A stretch of DNA of 17,516 nt from positions 1 through 17,516 of the forward strand of contig DDUV01000021.1 in assembly GCA_002344975.1 (NCBI GenBank), written 5' to 3'. How positions within the stretch are numbered: the first letter of the stretch is position 1; each line of letters starts with the position of its first letter. The DNA is from Saprospiraceae bacterium UBA2329 (GTDB lineage Bacteria; Bacteroidota; Bacteroidia; Chitinophagales; Saprospiraceae). A program made the position numbers and the translations under genes. The notes beneath the pieces were generated by a model. The model was not told the DNA's origin and ran no database searches. It worked only from the letters and a program-made list of their open reading frames with translations. This document shows, one piece after another, positions 6,990 to 13,976 of this stretch.

Positions 6990-6997
6990 TAATTTTG
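6990..6997 (+). promoter_or_regulatory. -7 box of the cysteine-rich secreted protein gene
   Basis: TAATTTTG is a perfect TAnnTTTG box 35 nt before the ATG at 7033, in a 124-bp AT-rich divergent intergenic region. The nearest TTG (6978-6980) is too close for a -33 element, so the upstream half is unclear. Confidence 0.45.
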
Positions 6998-7032
6998 CAG
7001 CACAATTTTTATCACCAAACAAAAATCAGATT

Positions 7033-7485
7033 ATGAAAAAAGCGATCTTGTTCTTTGCGTTCGTCTTGGGCGTATCTTTCGTAGCCCAGGCCCAGTGCAG
7101 CGGCTCTAAGACCGAAACGGGTACTGCCGCCGCTTCTTGCTGCTCCAAAGCCAAAGCTTCCACCGCTTCTGCCGATGCTGTAAAAGCAGTAGGTTCCGAC
7201 GTTGAACAGCGCACCAATGCTGCCGGCGAGGTTTCTTATGTTCGCAAAATGGTCAATGCCGAAACGGGCGCAGTAAGCTACAAGGCTGTTGAATATTGCA
7301 CCAAATCTAATCAATTTGTTGATGCTGCCGCCGCTTCCGGCGCTGCTCCGGCTGCTGCTGCAGGCAGTGCTTCCGGCGGCTCTAAAGCAAGCTGCTCTTC
7401 AGGCGAGGCCAAAGCAGGCTGCTGCTCTAAAGCAGGCGCTGCCGAAGCTCCGGCTTCCAAAAAAGGCAAAAAAGCCAAGGCTTAA
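7033..7485 (+). CDS. Secreted cysteine-containing Ala/Ser/Lys-rich protein, unknown function
   Basis: A 150-residue protein with a clear signal peptide (MKKAILFFAFVLGVSFVAQAQ). I do not recognise a family. Seven cysteines are visible (22, 36, 37, 89, 121, 130, 131). Two similar modules, a Cys then CCSKA, lie at about 22-40 and 121-134 and look like an internal duplication. Between them is a more ordered segment (about 48-95, VEQRTNAAGEVSYVRKMV). The tail is basic (SKKGKKAKA). Low-complexity Ala/Ser/Gly linkers fill the rest. The CC pairs could bind metal or form disulfides in the periplasm; this is inference. It has its own -7 box and is followed by a likely terminator. Confidence 0.7.
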   Translation: MKKAILFFAFVLGVSFVAQAQCSGSKTETGTAAASCCSKAKASTASADAVKAVGSDVEQRTNAAGEVSYVRKMVNAETGAVSYKAVEYCTKSNQFVDAAAASGAAPAAAAGSASGGSKASCSSGEAKAGCCSKAGAAEAPASKKGKKAKA

Positions 7486-7509
7486 TCTGAAATTTTTTCA
7501 GGCATACCG

Positions 7510-7539
7510 CAGGCCATCGGGATTCGTTCCGGTGGCCTG
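7510..7539 (+). terminator. Likely terminator after the cysteine-rich gene
   Basis: CAGGCCA (7510-7516) and TGGCCTG (7533-7539) form a 7-bp stem, extended inward by CGG/CCG, followed by the U-leaning TGTTGTTTCTG. It lies 25 bp after the stop codon. Confidence 0.55.
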
Positions 7540-7584
7540 TGTTGTTTCTGTATGAGTAGTGGCCACATCTTCACCATTCTCTAA

Positions 7585-7622
7585 AACAAAAAAACCTTTC
7601 GATGATTACGCCATCGAAAGGT
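7585..7622 (-). terminator. Canonical intrinsic terminator reading on the minus strand
   Basis: ACCTTTCGATG (7594-7604) and CATCGAAAGGT (7612-7622) form a perfect 11-bp stem with a 7-nt loop. On the minus strand it is followed directly by a TTTTTTTGTTTT tract (fwd AAAACAAAAAAA, about 7583-7594). On the plus strand the following bases are poor in T. No minus-strand gene ends here: the next minus gene ends at 8437, on the far side of dapB. Confidence 0.6.
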
Positions 7623-7674
7623 CTTGCGAAATGTGTTTATTTGTTCTCCCTTACTTAAAACATGCCATTCTGAC

Positions 7675-7679
7675 GGAGG
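7675..7679 (+). promoter_or_regulatory. Shine-Dalgarno site of dapB
   Basis: GGAGG precedes the tandem ATGATG by 4 and 7 nt. It favours the second ATG. Other genes in the window lack such a site. Confidence 0.5.
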
Positions 7680-7686
7680 TACGATG

Positions 7687-8436
7687 ATGAAGTCACAACG
7701 CTTTTTAAAAATAATTTTGCTGGGCTACGGAAAAATGGGCCGCGCCATTGAACGGATTGCCACAGAAGCCGGGCACGAGATCGTGTTGCGGATTCAAAAC
7801 AGCTCTCAATGGCAAGAAAACGAGGCTGTTATCCGCCGGGCCGATGTGGCGATAGAGTTCAGCCGCCCCGAAGCAGCTTTCCAAAATGTAATGAATTGCA
7901 TCGCCGCCGGTATTCCGGTTGTGTGCGGCACTACCGGTTGGGCCGAGCGCCTGCCCGAAGCCCGGCAGTTCTGTATGGAGCGGCAGGGCGCGTTCTTTTA
8001 CGCCAGTAATTTCAGCATCGGCGTGTATATTTTTATGGAAACCAATCGCAGGCTGGCCCAACTGATGGGACGCCGCCCGCAATACGAGACGGACATTGAA
8101 GAAATACATCATGTTCACAAATTAGACGCCCCCAGCGGTACCGCCGTGACCCTGGCAGAAACCGTACTCCCCTATTTGGAACACAAAAAAGACTGGGCTT
8201 TGGAAAACCCTCAGTCGCCGGCCCCCGAAACGCTGCCCATTCGTTCCATTCGCAGCGGCGAGGTTCCCGGCACGCACATCATCACCTACCGATCGGCCAT
8301 TGATACCATTGTTTTGATCCATGAAGCGCACTCGCGCGAGGGCTTTGCCGCGGGCGCAGTAGAAGCCGCGCAGTGGATAGTGGGCAAACATGGATGCTTC
8401 GGTATGGAGGATATGATGCAGGCGGAGGCCATTTGA
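7687..8436 (+). CDS. dapB: 4-hydroxy-tetrahydrodipicolinate reductase
   Basis: A 249-residue NAD(P)H-dependent enzyme of the diaminopimelate/lysine pathway. The Rossmann motif is GYGKMGR (13-19), with CGTTGW at 80-85. The substrate and catalytic segment HHVHKLDAPSGTA (141-153) carries the paired His and Lys. The length matches the short Bacteroidota form. Two adjacent ATGs exist (7684, 7687). A GGAGG at 7675-7679 has better spacing to 7687 (7 nt), so that start is chosen. Such a Shine-Dalgarno is rare in this phylum. The stop touches the stop of the convergent patatin gene with no spacer. Aspartate kinase of the same pathway lies 3 kb away on the other strand. Confidence 0.95.
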   Translation: MKSQRFLKIILLGYGKMGRAIERIATEAGHEIVLRIQNSSQWQENEAVIRRADVAIEFSRPEAAFQNVMNCIAAGIPVVCGTTGWAERLPEARQFCMERQGAFFYASNFSIGVYIFMETNRRLAQLMGRRPQYETDIEEIHHVHKLDAPSGTAVTLAETVLPYLEHKKDWALENPQSPAPETLPIRSIRSGEVPGTHIITYRSAIDTIVLIHEAHSREGFAAGAVEAAQWIVGKHGCFGMEDMMQAEAI

Positions 8437-9276
8437 TTACTTTCCTTTTCCTTTCTTCCCTTTTTTCTTTTCTGCCGCCTTCTTCTTCTCTTTGCGGGCC
8501 GTGTCTATGATTTCCAACAGTTCCGGTATCCGGTCCAAGGCAGCTTCGTAACCCAACTCAACCAGTTCTTTGTATCGGCTGAACTGAAAAATATTGTACT
8601 GCTCTATGTTGGGCGGCGAGATCACCAAGTCGCAGTGCCTGAGTTGGGGCTGGGTATTGGACCATACCGAGAGGGAAAAACAGCGCGTGGCAATGCCAAT
8701 GATATTTTGTACGGATTTTTCGGAAATCGGTTCCTGCGGCATCAGATTGACGCCTATGATGACATCCGATTGGCCGATAAGCGGCTGCACGGGAAAATTG
8801 GCCAACATGCCGCCGTCCACATAAATTTGGCCATCAATTTCTACCGGGCTGAAAACCAACGGAATGGAAGAAGATGCCATGATGACGTCGAACAGCGGGC
8901 CGGAGTTTTTGATCTCCACATTGCCGGTGATGAGATTGGTGACGGCGACGTGCAGCGGGCGCGCCAAGCCCTCGAAACTGTCTTCTGGAATGGCGCCTCG
9001 CAGTTTGTCCTTGAGGTAGGTCAGCTTTGTGAGGCCGTCGCTGGGCATGATGACTTTGTAAATCTTGAACAGGCTGCCGTCTCTTACAAAATCAATCATC
9101 TCTTCCGGGGTTTTGCCGGCCGCATACAAGGCGCCTACCACCGAGCCGGCGCTGGTGCCTGCCACCACATCGGGGAAAATGCCTGTTTCGCGAAAAGCCT
9201 TGAGTACGCCGATGTGCGCGATGCCCTTGGCGCCGCCGCCCGAAAGGCAGAGGCCGATTTTGATGGGTTTGGACAT
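8437..9276 (-). CDS. Patatin-like phospholipase
   Basis: A 279-residue serine hydrolase of the patatin/RssA (YchK) type. The oxyanion-hole motif GGGAKG is at 13-18, the nucleophile elbow GTSAG at 40-44 with Ser42, and the dyad aspartate in DGG at 154-156. There is no signal peptide, so it is probably cytosolic or at the inner face of the membrane. By family knowledge it hydrolyses acyl ester bonds of lipids; the substrate is unknown. The C-terminal tail (about 261-279) is nearly all Lys/Glu/Gly and might bind acidic lipid or nucleic acid (inference). It starts 13 bp after the HU/SPOR gene and is probably co-transcribed with it. It converges on dapB with zero spacing. Confidence 0.9.
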   Translation of the reverse strand: MSKPIKIGLCLSGGGAKGIAHIGVLKAFRETGIFPDVVAGTSAGSVVGALYAAGKTPEEMIDFVRDGSLFKIYKVIMPSDGLTKLTYLKDKLRGAIPEDSFEGLARPLHVAVTNLITGNVEIKNSGPLFDVIMASSSIPLVFSPVEIDGQIYVDGGMLANFPVQPLIGQSDVIIGVNLMPQEPISEKSVQNIIGIATRCFSLSVWSNTQPQLRHCDLVISPPNIEQYNIFQFSRYKELVELGYEAALDRIPELLEIIDTARKEKKKAAEKKKGKKGKGK

Positions 9277-9289
9277 GAAATGTCTGCGT

Positions 9290-10252
9290 TTATTGGCTTT
9301 CCACCACGGCGTCTTTGGCCAGCGATCTGCGGGCCAGCCGCAGGGTTTCCTTGATTTCGCTTTCTTCTGAATACTCGAAGGTGACGCCCACTTCCGTAAG
9401 GTTGCCGACTTTTTCGGTGTAAGGACTGAGTCCGAGTTGCTGTGCTTTTTTTACCAAGCGTTTCACGTTGTCGGCATTGCCAAAACGGCCCAGACGTATG
9501 GTGCAAACCCTTTGGTCGGGCGACGGCGTAGGCGATTCGGATTCATCCGCTATTTCCTCTTCTGCGGCAGCAGGCGGAGTCGTCTCAGGTTCTTCAGCAG
9601 GCTCAGATGGAACCCCGCCGGGAGGTACATTGTGCATCTCTTCGGGAATATCGGCCGTGCTTTGCGTTGGATCGGATGGCTTGCCGCCCGACACCGCCCA
9701 ATAAATGCCGGCAGCCAGCACCAGCATGGCCGCAGCGCTCAACCAAACTAAATTCCGCTTCCACCAGCTTGCAACGGCACGGGTAGGAGCAGGTGTTGCA
9801 GCAGCAGCCTCCTGAGCAGCGCGGCGCACGACCGGGTAGTACTGCACAGAAGGCAGTCCATACGATTCGGGATTGAAATTGTGCTCGTCGGAGATGAACT
9901 GGATTTTTTGTTCAAAATCGCGGTACAGGCGCCCTACGCCGGGCAGTGCAAACATCTCGCGGCGGTCGAGGGTGTTTTGTATGCTGCGCACATAATCGCT
10001 CACGGCTTCCGTAGCAATGTGCAGCGATACGCCGAAACGTTGGGCGGCAGTTTGGGCCAGCAGGCCATCGTCGAGTACCAGATTGGTATCGAAAGTCAGC
10101 GCTTTGCCGGGCGATGATATTCTGCCCTGCACATGGTCAATGGCAGCCGCCTGGTATTGAGCGGTAATGCTTCCCAGGCCGGGCAGGCTCACACTGTTGT
10201 TGTCGTACAGCAAAGATGCCACACAGGCGCCGATGTCTAAGGTTTGTACCAT
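9290..10252 (-). CDS. Membrane-anchored HU (CCDC81-type) and SPOR domain protein
   Basis: A 320-residue protein of a Bacteroidota-typical architecture. Two HU-like, CCDC81-type domains lie at about 1-60 (with NNSVSLPGLGSI) and about 65-125 (with REMFALPGVGRLY). A single TM helix follows at about 168-187, then a Pro/Glu/Thr-rich linker (about 190-245) and a C-terminal SPOR domain (about 248-320, starting TIRLGRFGNADNVK). SPOR domains bind denuded septal peptidoglycan, so the N-terminal HU pair should be cytosolic and the SPOR end periplasmic. A link between chromosome or nucleoid and the division site is plausible but inferred. The start lies just inside a promoter box, implying a leaderless mRNA. 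The aspartate kinase gene is 33 bp upstream. Confidence 0.82.
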   Translation of the reverse strand: MVQTLDIGACVASLLYDNNSVSLPGLGSITAQYQAAAIDHVQGRISSPGKALTFDTNLVLDDGLLAQTAAQRFGVSLHIATEAVSDYVRSIQNTLDRREMFALPGVGRLYRDFEQKIQFISDEHNFNPESYGLPSVQYYPVVRRAAQEAAAATPAPTRAVASWWKRNLVWLSAAAMLVLAAGIYWAVSGGKPSDPTQSTADIPEEMHNVPPGGVPSEPAEEPETTPPAAAEEEIADESESPTPSPDQRVCTIRLGRFGNADNVKRLVKKAQQLGLSPYTEKVGNLTEVGVTFEYSEESEIKETLRLARRSLAKDAVVESQ

Positions 10253-10256
10253 GTTG

Positions 10257-10288
10257 CAAATGTATTAAAACTGAAGGAAAACCATCAA
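10257..10288 (-). promoter_or_regulatory. Leaderless promoter of the HU/SPOR gene
   Basis: Minus-strand TACATTTG (10264 to 10257) is a perfect TAnnTTTG box ending 4 nt before the ATG. A GTTG (TTG 10288-10286) lies 21 bp upstream and overlaps the aspartate kinase stop codon. Transcription would begin at about the start codon. Confidence 0.55.
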
Positions 10289-11586
10289 CTTGCCTTCCAA
10301 CTGATGACCGGCACGTCTTTCACCACCACCTGCACCGTGCCGCGGCTGCGTTCTTCCATCATCACAATTTTGCCGCCGAGGAGATTTTGGAGCACCTCTT
10401 CTGTATAGTGGCGCACCGTGATGAGTTGCAGTTCGCGGTCGAGGATGACTTTGAAATTTTTCTCGATATGGCCGATGAAACGCAGCACTTTATCGTCGGT
10501 ATCATTCACACAAACGCTGAAACTGATGGCCGAATTTTGCATCATGTTCACTTGCAGGCGCTGATCGGCGATGAGCGTAAACAACTGGCTGATATGGTGT
10601 TCGGCCACGAAAGAGAAGTCGCGGGTAGAAATTTGCAGCAATGCCTGATTGCGCTCTATCGTCACGATGGGCGGATAGACCTCCTCTACGTCGCCCGAAA
10701 TAACCGTGCCCTCGCCGTCGGGATTGACGAATGATTTTACATACAGCGGTATGCTTTTGTTTTGGAGCGGTTTGATGGTTTTCGGGTGGATGACCGTGGC
10801 GCCGTAATAGGTCATTTCAATGGCTTCTTTGTAAGAAAGCCGGTCGAGTTTCGACACGTTGTCGAAGATGCGCGGATCGGCAGTCAATACGCCGGGTACG
10901 TCTTTCCATATCGTCATGCTTTCCGCATCGCTGAGGTGCGAAAAAATGGCCGCCGTGTAGTCGGAGCCTTCCCGGCCCAGCGTAGTGGTGGCATTTTCGC
11001 TGGTGGTGGCAATGAAGCCCTGCGTGAGTACAAAGCCCGGCGATTCCAGCATGGGCGGCACTTTGTGGGCGTAGCGTTCCTCGGTTTCTTCCCATTGCAC
11101 CCAGCCTTCGCGGTAAATATCGTCGGTGAGAATGACATCGCGGGCATCAAGCCATTGGGTGCGCAGTCCGCGGCGATTGAGGTATGACGAGACGATGCGG
11201 GAGGCAGCCAGTTCGCCCACGCAGATGATCTGGTCGTACATGAAGTCGTAGTTCTCGTGCGGCGGCTCGTCCAATACCCACTCGCTTTCTACAAAGGTGT
11301 CATTTACAATGGAATACACTTCATCGCCGGGTTCAAACAGGGCATCCATGATCTGATAATGCGCCTTTTTGAGATCGTCGAGCAGTTGGCGGGCCAGTTC
11401 CGTATTGCCATAATTATGGGCGCTCACCACCTTCTCCAATGCGTTGGTGGTTTTGCCCATCGCCGAAACGATGATGATGAGTTTTTCCTCCCGGAATCGC
11501 TCCAGAATGGAGGCCACATTTTTAATGGAATCGGCGTCTTTGATGGAGGCCCCGCCGAATTTGAAAACTTTGAGCGTTTTTTTCAT
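10285..11586 (-). CDS. lysC: Aspartate kinase (monofunctional, ACT-regulated)
   Basis: A 433-residue enzyme phosphorylating L-aspartate, the first step to diaminopimelate/lysine, threonine and methionine. The kinase domain begins VFKFGGASIKD (KFGGAS 9-14), with GREGSDYTA at 214-222 and WKDVPGVLTADPR around 237-249. The C-terminal about 125 residues form the ACT region expected to sense an end product, probably lysine or threonine. I start at ATG 11586, because the frame upstream (to 11622) lacks family similarity and overlaps the promoter. It is single-domain, with no fused homoserine dehydrogenase. Its gene product feeds the pathway in which nearby dapB acts. Confidence 0.93.
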   Translation of the reverse strand: MKKTLKVFKFGGASIKDADSIKNVASILERFREEKLIIIVSAMGKTTNALEKVVSAHNYGNTELARQLLDDLKKAHYQIMDALFEPGDEVYSIVNDTFVESEWVLDEPPHENYDFMYDQIICVGELAASRIVSSYLNRRGLRTQWLDARDVILTDDIYREGWVQWEETEERYAHKVPPMLESPGFVLTQGFIATTSENATTTLGREGSDYTAAIFSHLSDAESMTIWKDVPGVLTADPRIFDNVSKLDRLSYKEAIEMTYYGATVIHPKTIKPLQNKSIPLYVKSFVNPDGEGTVISGDVEEVYPPIVTIERNQALLQISTRDFSFVAEHHISQLFTLIADQRLQVNMMQNSAISFSVCVNDTDDKVLRFIGHIEKNFKVILDRELQLITVRHYTEEVLQNLLGGKIVMMEERSRGTVQVVVKDVPVISWKAS

Positions 11587-11619
11587 TTGGTAAAACCGTA
11601 CTTGTTGTGAATCAGGGCG

Positions 11620-11652
11620 CAAAGGTAAGGAATTTTACGTCGCCATAGCAAG
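11620..11652 (-). promoter_or_regulatory. Promoter of the aspartate kinase gene
   Basis: Minus-strand TACCTTTG (11627 to 11620) is a perfect -7 box with CTTG (11652-11649) 21 bp upstream. The start would be near 11613, giving a leader of about 27 nt. The -33 element lies inside the 3' end of comF. Confidence 0.55.
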
Positions 11653-12342
11653 GGTGGCCATGCTGATCCTCAGGTCGGGCAGGGTGAGCAGCACGCGGGC
11701 GCAGGCTTCGAGGGTGGCGCCGGTAGTCATCACGTCGTCCACCAATAAAATGTGTTTGCCGGCGAGCGCGGCCGGATTCCCCACCTCAAACACTTCCTCC
11801 ACATTGCCGAAGCGCTCCATGCGGCTTTTTTGGGTCTGAGTTTCCGTAAATTCCCGTCTGCGCAGACCCTCTTTGTACCAGGGCGTCTTCATGCCCTCCG
11901 ACAGCCCGCGGGCTATGGTGTCGCTTTGGTTGTAGCCCCGCAATCGCTCTTTGCGCGGGTGCAGCGGCACGGGGACGATGGCTTGCACGTCGGCAAACCA
12001 GGGCGACTGTTTCAGTTCCCGCCCGTACCATTTGCCCAATTCCACGCCGATTTGAGGCTTTCCCTCGTACTTCAGCCGGTGGAGGAGTTTTTGCGTTTTG
12101 CCGCCTTTTACAAAATGAAACATGGCGCCGCCGCTGTAAACGGGCACGCGGCCCCAAAAGCGCTGGGTGAAGGCGTTATCCTGATGCAGGTGCAGATCGG
12201 TGCGCGGCAAACCTGCCTGACAGGTCTGGCAGATCAGGCTGTTTTGAGGTGGTTGCCGCTCGGCGCAGGCCAGACAAAGCCGGGGATAAAATAAGCCCGA
12301 AAAATCGTGGAGCCAGCGGAGGAGGGAGAGTTTTGTGGTCAT
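11635..12342 (-). CDS. comF: ComF-family phosphoribosyltransferase-like protein
   Basis: A 235-residue cytosolic protein. An N-terminal zinc-finger-like double CxxC (Cys23/26 and Cys38/41) precedes a type I phosphoribosyltransferase fold. The PRPP loop LLVDDVMTTGAT is at 199-210, and VPVPLHPRKERLRGYNQS at about 123-140 is the usual ComF signature. Family members are needed for single-stranded DNA uptake in natural transformation, but the biochemical reaction is not established. I choose ATG 12342, which leaves 13 bp after the paaD-like gene; an in-frame ATG at 12378 would overlap that gene. It appears to be the last gene of an alkB-paaD-comF transcript, an odd mix that is probably just co-transcription. 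Confidence 0.88.
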   Translation of the reverse strand: MTTKLSLLRWLHDFSGLFYPRLCLACAERQPPQNSLICQTCQAGLPRTDLHLHQDNAFTQRFWGRVPVYSGGAMFHFVKGGKTQKLLHRLKYEGKPQIGVELGKWYGRELKQSPWFADVQAIVPVPLHPRKERLRGYNQSDTIARGLSEGMKTPWYKEGLRRREFTETQTQKSRMERFGNVEEVFEVGNPAALAGKHILLVDDVMTTGATLEACARVLLTLPDLRISMATLAMAT

Positions 12343-12355
12343 AATACACACTCTT

Positions 12356-12838
12356 TCAATGGCATTTGAAATAGTCAAACGGCTCTAAGCAATCCTTGCA
12401 GCGATAGAGCGCCTTGCAGGCCGTGGAACCAAACTGGCTCATCAGCTCCGTATTTTCAGAATCGCACTGCGGACAGGGTACCACGCGCGGCGTTCCGAAC
12501 AGCGCATTTTTATCGGCTACGGCATCTTGCGGAGGCGCAATTCCGTACTCTTTCAGCTTGCGGCGGCCCGCCTCGGTGAGCCAGTCGGTCGTCCAGGCCG
12601 GACTGAGCACGGTTCGGACGCGCACCCGCTCGTAACCGGCATCCTGCAATGCCGCCCTGATGTTCACTTCAATGGTGTTCATGGCCGGGCAGCCCGAATA
12701 GGTGGGCGTAATGACGACTTCTACCTCCTCGCCGGCATGTACCTCCCGAATGATGCCCATATCGGTGACGGACAGCACCGGGATTTCAGGGTCGGTCACA
12801 GACTCTAATACGGCCCATATTGTATCCTCGGTTTTCAT
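12356..12838 (-). CDS. paaD: PaaD/MIP18-like Fe-S cluster maturation protein
   Basis: A 160-residue protein. The N-terminal MIP18/DUF59 domain carries DPEIP (16-20) and TPTYSGCPAM with Cys50. A C-terminal PaaD-type zinc-ribbon-like tail has cysteines at 122, 125, 141, 147, 150 and 159 (CPQC ... CKDC ... FKC). In the phenylacetyl-CoA epoxidase operon PaaD helps mature Fe-S protein of the complex. Here paaA, B, C and E are absent. Instead the ATG overlaps the alkB stop (ATGA). The start at 12838 is set by this overlap and by family alignment. A role in maturing an Fe-S or iron centre linked to the AlkB hydroxylase is inferred. Confidence 0.85.
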   Translation of the reverse strand: MKTEDTIWAVLESVTDPEIPVLSVTDMGIIREVHAGEEVEVVITPTYSGCPAMNTIEVNIRAALQDAGYERVRVRTVLSPAWTTDWLTEAGRRKLKEYGIAPPQDAVADKNALFGTPRVVPCPQCDSENTELMSQFGSTACKALYRCKDCLEPFDYFKCH

Positions 12839-13893
12839 ACTTGTGCAGTGTTTTGAGATTCGAGCCGGTCCAACAGCGGGTGCATCAGCCGGAACCACAG
12901 GGGCGGCGCCAGCGCCAGCAAAATAGAGGCCGGATAGCCGAAAGGCAATTGCGGACTTTGGTCAAAATGCCTCAGTATCTGATACTTGCGATTGGCTTTG
13001 TAGTGGTGGTCGGAATGCCGCGTGAGTTCGTACAACATGATGCGGCCCAGTTCGTGATCGGAGTTCCAGGAGTGATGCGGCTGCACGATTTCGTATATGC
13101 CCGATGGCAACAAGCGCCGCCGCAGCCCGTAATGTTCAATGTAATTGACGGTTTCCAGCAGCAAAAAACCTATGACGGCCACCGCTATGGCCCAGGGCAA
13201 AATATTCCATCCGAAAAGCCGGCCCAAGGCTGCCAACCAGAGCGCCTGCATGAGCGTGAAGCGGATCATCTGGTTGTTCCACGACAAAACCGGCCGCCCG
13301 GCGCGCTCCAGCCGCTCCCGCTCCAGCGCCCAGGCATTCCCGTAGCCGCCCGTCACGGATTGCCACCAAAAGGCATAAGTGGTTTGTCCCCGGCGGGCCG
13401 AGGCGGGGTCCAGATCGGTGGCTACGTTTTTGTGGTGCCCCCGGTTGTGCTCTATGGTGAAATGCTGGTACAAGGCCGGCAGCAGGAGGGCTTGCGCCAA
13501 CAATTGGTCGCCTCGCCGGGCGCGGTGCCCCAGTTCGTGGCCCACATTGATGCCGATGGCTCCCACCGTGATGCCGACGCTGAGCGTCAAGCCGACAAGC
13601 TCATACGTTGCCAGACCGCCCTGCGCCATCAAATTGAAATAGTCGTACAGCATGGCGTACAGAATGGGTACGTTGAGGTACAGCAGCAGGTCGAAAAATG
13701 TTCTTGCCGACTGCCGGGACTCCTCTTCTTCACTCCAATTGGCCACCGACTGAGGCAGCAATTGCTCCAGCACTGGAATGCACACAAAGGCAACTACCAC
13801 CGTACTGAACGACCACGCGCCCTGGGCATACAGCGCCACAAAGGCCGAGCCGGGGAGGATGTAGGCGATGAGGTATTTGAAGTCTCTCCACAT
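12835..13893 (-). CDS. alkB: AlkB-type membrane alkane 1-monooxygenase
   Basis: A 352-residue diiron membrane hydroxylase that by family knowledge oxidises terminal carbons of medium or long alkanes, using rubredoxin-delivered electrons. The histidine boxes are complete: HELGH at 119-123, EHNRGHH at 148-154, NYIEHYG at 250-256 and RHSDHH at 292-297, with an extra HSWNSDH near 274-280. Several hydrophobic helices surround them. I choose ATG 13893 (MWRDFKYLIAYILPGS), because AlkB proteins usually open this way; the frame extends to 13980, but that overlaps the upstream gene. No rubredoxin or reductase gene is in the window. The substrate may be an alkane, fatty acid or another lipid. Confidence 0.9.
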   Translation of the reverse strand: MWRDFKYLIAYILPGSAFVALYAQGAWSFSTVVVAFVCIPVLEQLLPQSVANWSEEEESRQSARTFFDLLLYLNVPILYAMLYDYFNLMAQGGLATYELVGLTLSVGITVGAIGINVGHELGHRARRGDQLLAQALLLPALYQHFTIEHNRGHHKNVATDLDPASARRGQTTYAFWWQSVTGGYGNAWALERERLERAGRPVLSWNNQMIRFTLMQALWLAALGRLFGWNILPWAIAVAVIGFLLLETVNYIEHYGLRRRLLPSGIYEIVQPHHSWNSDHELGRIMLYELTRHSDHHYKANRKYQILRHFDQSPQLPFGYPASILLALAPPLWFRLMHPLLDRLESQNTAQV

Positions 13894-13967
13894 GGTGTTA
13901 TAAAAAGTTGATTTTGTGGTTGGCCAATCCGGCGAGGATGCCGATTTCAAGAGTATCGGAACCGTCT

Positions 13968-13975
13968 CAAAAGTA
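13968..13975 (-). promoter_or_regulatory. -7 box upstream of alkB
   Basis: Minus-strand TACTTTTG (13975 to 13968) is a perfect TAnnTTTG box just after the stop of the upstream SRPBCC gene, with a TTG at about 24 bp further up. It would give an mRNA leader of about 70 nt for alkB-paaD-comF. Confidence 0.4.
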
Positions 13976-13976
13976 G

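Noticed and set aside
12820..13911. Plus-strand open frame of 363 codons opposite alkB and paaD
   Set aside because: It is the antisense of two clear genes with complete motifs; its translation is low in structure and recognisable as nothing. High GC at third positions keeps it open.
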